Assembly (NCBI GenBank): GCA_002787635.1
Contig: PCXK01000023.1
Coordinates: 34,045-98,044 of the forward strand
Origin: Alphaproteobacteria bacterium CG11_big_fil_rev_8_21_14_0_20_39_49
GTDB taxonomy: Bacteria; Pseudomonadota; Alphaproteobacteria; Rickettsiales; UBA6187
DNA length: 64,000 nt
Direction of reading: 5' to 3'
In this document: piece by piece, positions 62,201 through 64,000 of the stretch
Layout of the letters: each line of letters starts with the position of its first letter
Numbering within the stretch: position 1 is the first letter of the stretch
Notes under the pieces: generated by a model
Database searches by the model: none
Told to the model about the DNA's origin: nothing
The model's input: only the letters and a program-made list of their open reading frames with translations
Position numbers and translations under genes: made by a program

Positions 62201-62747
62201 TGAGGCTGTACGTAATGTATTTGCGTTTAATTTTGTTTCAAACTCTCCTGATTTAAGTGTGTTTTCTCATACGAACAAAACTACGCTGAATGATTATATT
62301 TTGGATATTGATACGACAAGGGCAGACGGGGATAAGGTAAGGGTTTTAAGTGCTGAGGATAATAGCTTCTTATTTAACGCCACGTTAGAAGGCGGTACTA
62401 TAAAAGGCGTAGCCGGAACTTCTTTAGAGGGGCTGGTTCTGGTATATACCGGTGATGGTGACGATACCATAACCGTAAGCCAGACTTCGGGCATAACCGA
62501 CAGTTTATATAATCTTCTAGACGGTTATTTAAAAGATGACGGCTTTATAGATGATGCGGTTGATGCGTTCAAAACGGAAAATGACAGGCTGTTGGAAAGA
62601 ATTGAAAGAGATAATATTACACTTGAGATTGAAAGGCGTTTACTTGTCGAGCAGTTTACCAGACTAGAAGCGGTTATAAGTGCGGCAAACAGTACTTTAA
62701 GCTTTATTGATGCTCAACGTCAGGCTAATTCGGATAATAGCGGTTAA
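59220..62747 (+). CDS. fliD: Very large flagellar cap protein FliD (1175 aa)
   Basis: The ATG at 59220 ('MSSINLGGFN') is used; the open frame upstream begins inside the palindromic repeat. The N-terminal FliD region reads 'FLSNLDGDALIEAILSSQQAKIEE' with 'AIGELQTLLDRLKTTSNFL'. The C-terminal FliD domain from about 870 has 'GISDFLTAYNDLKLFI', 'ILGDEAILRDVLSAIDSQLT' and the closing coil 'LLVEQFTRLEAVISAANSTLSFI'. FliD usually has 450-700 residues. The extra length comes from about three tandem beta modules (around 190-300, 315-430, 470-590) marked by 'TAITFGG', 'TTITFGG' and 'TATFG', and by repeated 'GSQAAxNNPAGG'. It caps the filament and folds flagellin. Confidence 0.93.
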   Translation: MSSINLGGFNTSNGRTTALGFLSNLDGDALIEAILSSQQAKIEETKETVDLNKEKISAIGELQTLLDRLKTTSNFLRSPPGVFNESNDFFKHTVANLTSSGSVAASNYISVTSEPGATLNNYSIENISLATAHQIRKSGFTSDSVSVVGNASVADNYQVNTGTVSGSVLNQFTPITFSNDVQGNKATIDLVFSDDNEFDALDQIDIGSTAITFGGGGGADVAVGASLSDTLTNIVNYMNSVTTGEESRYTYTTSGSTITVTRDVEGSNSEVDTSLTIGANLSNGNTNQTIAIGSQAASNNPAGGDLNSLGTDGDQGTVATNAVLEVIFGTQNSFDATDELVIGGTTITFGGTGGSDIDISTASTLDDKIDAIVTYMNSVASGTESTYTYARNSTGVLTITQDTGGAIADVGNDMNVSADFSKGNTDETQTVQIGRNYKNNGSVEGSVAASNGLISGSVSQNGVDGYAAATKGTIDVVIANNNIDANDTITFGNTTATFGVDIAVGASLAETLDNISDFFNNLTTSSVAGYRFENDGVDTITVTSETYGSGANLAINADFSLGADTANTIVIGSQAAANNPAGGTLAALGTDGVDQTSITDASTTHISTLSGAVTIDGATYIAGTSAADTFTSNMVELKATVGGVTYTSKPVRLDGGSINAGGDGDNGLGNRIPAGTVITFVKDTDTEATDGTKDVTFQLVVGDEKIIDNAAEAATYANEINTFLNVTNSITITQSPTVPEFRAGTFNLGGVDITLSEGDNLQVIKSKINAVSSASGILADVVQISENNFSLVLKAKNTGVDNKIFEFSDGDVGDGPTGTIQIGLDNVTFTQSVAAADSSFELDGQTIIRSSNTINDALEGLTLTLKANTPDSSPPTITLDVQSDSDLIKTGISDFLTAYNDLKLFISEQTERDENNELVETAILGDEAILRDVLSAIDSQLTRTIEGISAGGFNSLFEVGIDLVDFPGNDETPETKDIFVIDEDKFDAALAANFEAVRNVFAFNFVSNSPDLSVFSHTNKTTLNDYILDIDTTRADGDKVRVLSAEDNSFLFNATLEGGTIKGVAGTSLEGLVLVYTGDGDDTITVSQTSGITDSLYNLLDGYLKDDGFIDDAVDAFKTENDRLLERIERDNITLEIERRLLVEQFTRLEAVISAANSTLSFIDAQRQANSDNSG

Positions 62748-62757
62748 AGGGGGATTT

Positions 62758-63252
62758 ATGGCTTATAACAAAAATCATTTTAATGCTTACCAAAGGGCGA
62801 GCGAAACCGTAAGTGAAGTTAAACAGGTTATAATGCTGTATGAAGGGGCGATAAATTTTATAGAACAGGCAAAAGAAGCCATAAGAGAGCAAAATTATGA
62901 AAAAAGGTATAATTTAATAAACAAAGCAATGGCAATAGTTACAGGGCTTAATTCCTGCCTTGAGTTTAATGATGAGACCGGCGAGGTAGCGACCGCCTTA
63001 GATGAGTATTACCAATCACTTGATATGCGTCTTCTTTATATAAATACGAATGATAGCATAAAAGAATGTGACGGTGTTATCGGTGATTTGCGTGTAATGC
63101 TAGATGCATGGCGTGATGTTGAAGAAAGCACTATGTCGGAAACAGACGATGCCGACTCGCATGAGGTAAGTCAAAAACAGTTAAAAAATGAAGTAAAATC
63201 AAAGCCTATTAATGACTTGGGATCACTGAAGGATATTCAGATAACTGTTTGA
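62758..63252 (+). CDS. fliS: Flagellin export chaperone FliS
   Basis: 164 residues from the ATG at 62758, 10 bp after the fliD stop and with a GGGGG ribosome binding site; the frame opens earlier inside fliD. 'FNAYQRASETVSEVKQVIMLYEGAINFIEQAKEAIRE' region and 'KAMAIVTGLNSCLEFNDETGEVATALDEYY' are the FliS four-helix-bundle signatures. It binds the flagellin C-terminus before export. A charged C-terminal tail (about 125-164) is longer than usual. Confidence 0.94.
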   Translation: MAYNKNHFNAYQRASETVSEVKQVIMLYEGAINFIEQAKEAIREQNYEKRYNLINKAMAIVTGLNSCLEFNDETGEVATALDEYYQSLDMRLLYINTNDSIKECDGVIGDLRVMLDAWRDVEESTMSETDDADSHEVSQKQLKNEVKSKPINDLGSLKDIQITV

Positions 63253-63280
63253 TAACTTACGTTGACATACATACGGTCAA

Positions 63281-63436
63281 ATGAACGTAGATTATTCTAT
63301 TATTCAAATAAATCAGCAACTTACAGCAAATGTAAACGATGGTGAGTCGATTATAAACGATCCCGTGGGATCGTTTATAAAAATAAAGATCAAATTACTC
63401 CTTGAAATAGCTACACTAAATTCCCATCTTAAGTAA
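63281..63436 (+). CDS. Possible small protein after fliS, 51 aa
   Basis: An ATG-started frame of 51 codons ('MNVDYSIIQINQQLTANVN' to 'EIATLNSHLK') lies 28 bp after fliS on the same strand. Composition is protein-like and partly helical, but no Shine-Dalgarno sequence is visible and I know no homologue. It overlaps a 30-bp palindrome (63351-63380). It could be a small flagellar accessory protein or a chance frame. Confidence 0.4.
   Translation: MNVDYSIIQINQQLTANVNDGESIINDPVGSFIKIKIKLLLEIATLNSHLK
63351..63380. repeat. 30-bp near-perfect palindrome
   Basis: TTATAAACGATCCC, GT, GGGATCGTTTATAA: 14-bp perfect arms around 2 bases. Without a T-run it is not a classical terminator. It could be a protein-binding site or an RNA hairpin. 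Confidence 0.75.
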
Positions 63437-63466
63437 AATTTTTATTTTATAGCAAGGTGTGCCTGT

Positions 63467-63883
63467 ATGAATACGGAGTTTGAATTTGATGTGGCATTAT
63501 CTTTTGCTGGAGAAAACAGAGCGTATGTGGATGAAGTAGCAAAAATGCTTGATACTAATGGCATAAGGCATTTTTATGATTCCGATCGTGAAGCTTATCT
63601 TTGGGGTAAGGATCTAATAGAGGAGTTGGATGAAACATACAAAAATAAGTCAAAATATTGTGTGATGTTTATATCAGAACATTATGCGAATAAGCGCTGG
63701 ACAAACCACGAAAGAAAGTCCGCCCAAGAAAGAGCATTTAATGATAATAAAGAGTACATTTTGCCAGCAAGATTCGATGATACAACTATCCCAAGCATAC
63801 GAGGAACAGTAGGGTATATCGATTTACGAAATCTTTCCCCCGAGAATTTTGCTCAAATAATAACTAACCCCAACTACGCTTAA
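63467..63883 (+). pseudogene. TIR-domain protein gene truncated by an IS982-type element
   Basis: 138 codons encode a TIR domain: 'FDVALSFAGENRAYVDEVAKML' (strand A), 'YDSDREAYLWGKDL' (BB loop) and 'KRWTNHERKSAQERA' with the putative NADase Glu82. Bacterial TIR proteins cleave NAD in anti-phage or toxin systems and normally carry a second, sensing domain. Here the frame runs into the IS end: the last codons and stop ('NPNYA') are made by ACCCCAACTACGCTTAAG, the element terminus. The gene is therefore very likely a 5' fragment. AAGGTG precedes the ATG. Confidence 0.85.
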
Positions 63884-64000
63884 GGCTCTATAAGAAAAGC
63901 CCTGATTTTAGGCTTATCGGTTTTATAAGCATATGCCACAAGGCATGCCAGAATACTGACGAAAGCGTTGATAGGCGAGCGGTGTCTTGAGTGTTCGAGG
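63868..64000 (-). mobile_element. IS982-family element, one end and transposase C-terminus (cut by window edge)
   Basis: The terminus ACCCCAACTACGCTTAAG starts at about 63868 and matches the end of the remnant at 42639. On the minus strand a frame runs in from base 64000 and stops at 63880-63882. Its C-terminal sequence includes 'LEHSRHRSPINAFVSILACL' then 'VAYAYKTDKPKIRAFLIEP', typical of the DDE transposase end of IS982 elements ('E-SRHRS--N' motif). The rest lies outside the window. Confidence 0.8.

Overview
The window is a gene-dense, AT-rich bacterial chromosome segment. It carries a flagellar gene set with alphaproteobacterial hallmarks (DUF6468 between fliM and motE, CheZ with a FliM-like C-terminal tail, an FliS/FliD/flagellin block), a four-gene pyruvate dehydrogenase set, class Ia nrdAB, gltA, guaB, kdsD and a bactofilin/M23 pair. 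Together these suggest a low-GC, flagellated alphaproteobacterium, possibly of the Rickettsiales or a related host-associated lineage. That placement is inference from gene content; no rRNA is present to confirm it.

Layout. 1-4.4 kb: a cytochrome P450 cut by the window edge, an unknown protein, a cyclic-nucleotide-binding protein, trxA, a short glutamine-synthetase-like protein and an SGNH hydrolase. 4.6-11.6 kb: pdhA, pdhB, pdhC and lpdA, spread out and interleaved with small unrelated genes (GIY-YIG, MGMT-like, zinc ribbon, GNAT) and palindromic repeats. 11.9-18.1 kb: a secreted EF-hand protein, yejB-yejE peptide permeases, argG and an acyl-CoA dehydrogenase. 18.1-37.4 kb: flagellar genes. 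fliO-fliP are on the plus strand. A minus-strand operon runs fliL-fliM-DUF6468-motE, then cheY-cheZ-two MotB-like genes-a large TPR protein. flgF-flgG-flgA-flgH follow on the plus strand. 37.4-43 kb: an accessory zone at tRNA-Gln with recombinase remnants, a HEPN-like gene, a TPR protein, cutA, ygjP, a DUF3592 protein and an IS remnant. 43.2-55.4 kb: guaB, M23 peptidase plus bactofilin, gltA, nrdB/nrdA, metE and kdsD. 55.5-64 kb: a very large flagellin, a very large FliD, FliS, then a TIR-domain gene cut by an IS982-type element at the window edge.

Most notable is an approximately 4.9-kb insert inside the flagellar operon between motE and cheY. It carries three genes (an HD/dGTPase-like protein, a 674-residue unknown protein and a DEDDh exonuclease) and is flanked by 100-bp direct repeats made from the 3' end of motE. 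A second, smaller case has the same logic: a DUF3592 membrane gene sits between the real 3' end of ygjP and a second, diverged copy of that end. Together they suggest that cargo genes enter this genome at the 3' ends of host genes and leave the host reading frame intact.

The intergenic space is filled by a modular family of double-hairpin repeats that begin GTCAY and end RTGAC and whose stem sequences differ from copy to copy, plus several MITE-like elements. Other oddities: an apparent signal peptide on FlgF, an HTH-like extension on PdhA, a MotB-like protein whose proton-carrying Asp is replaced by Pro, and a strong terminator hairpin inside the 5' end of the glutamine-synthetase-like ORF.
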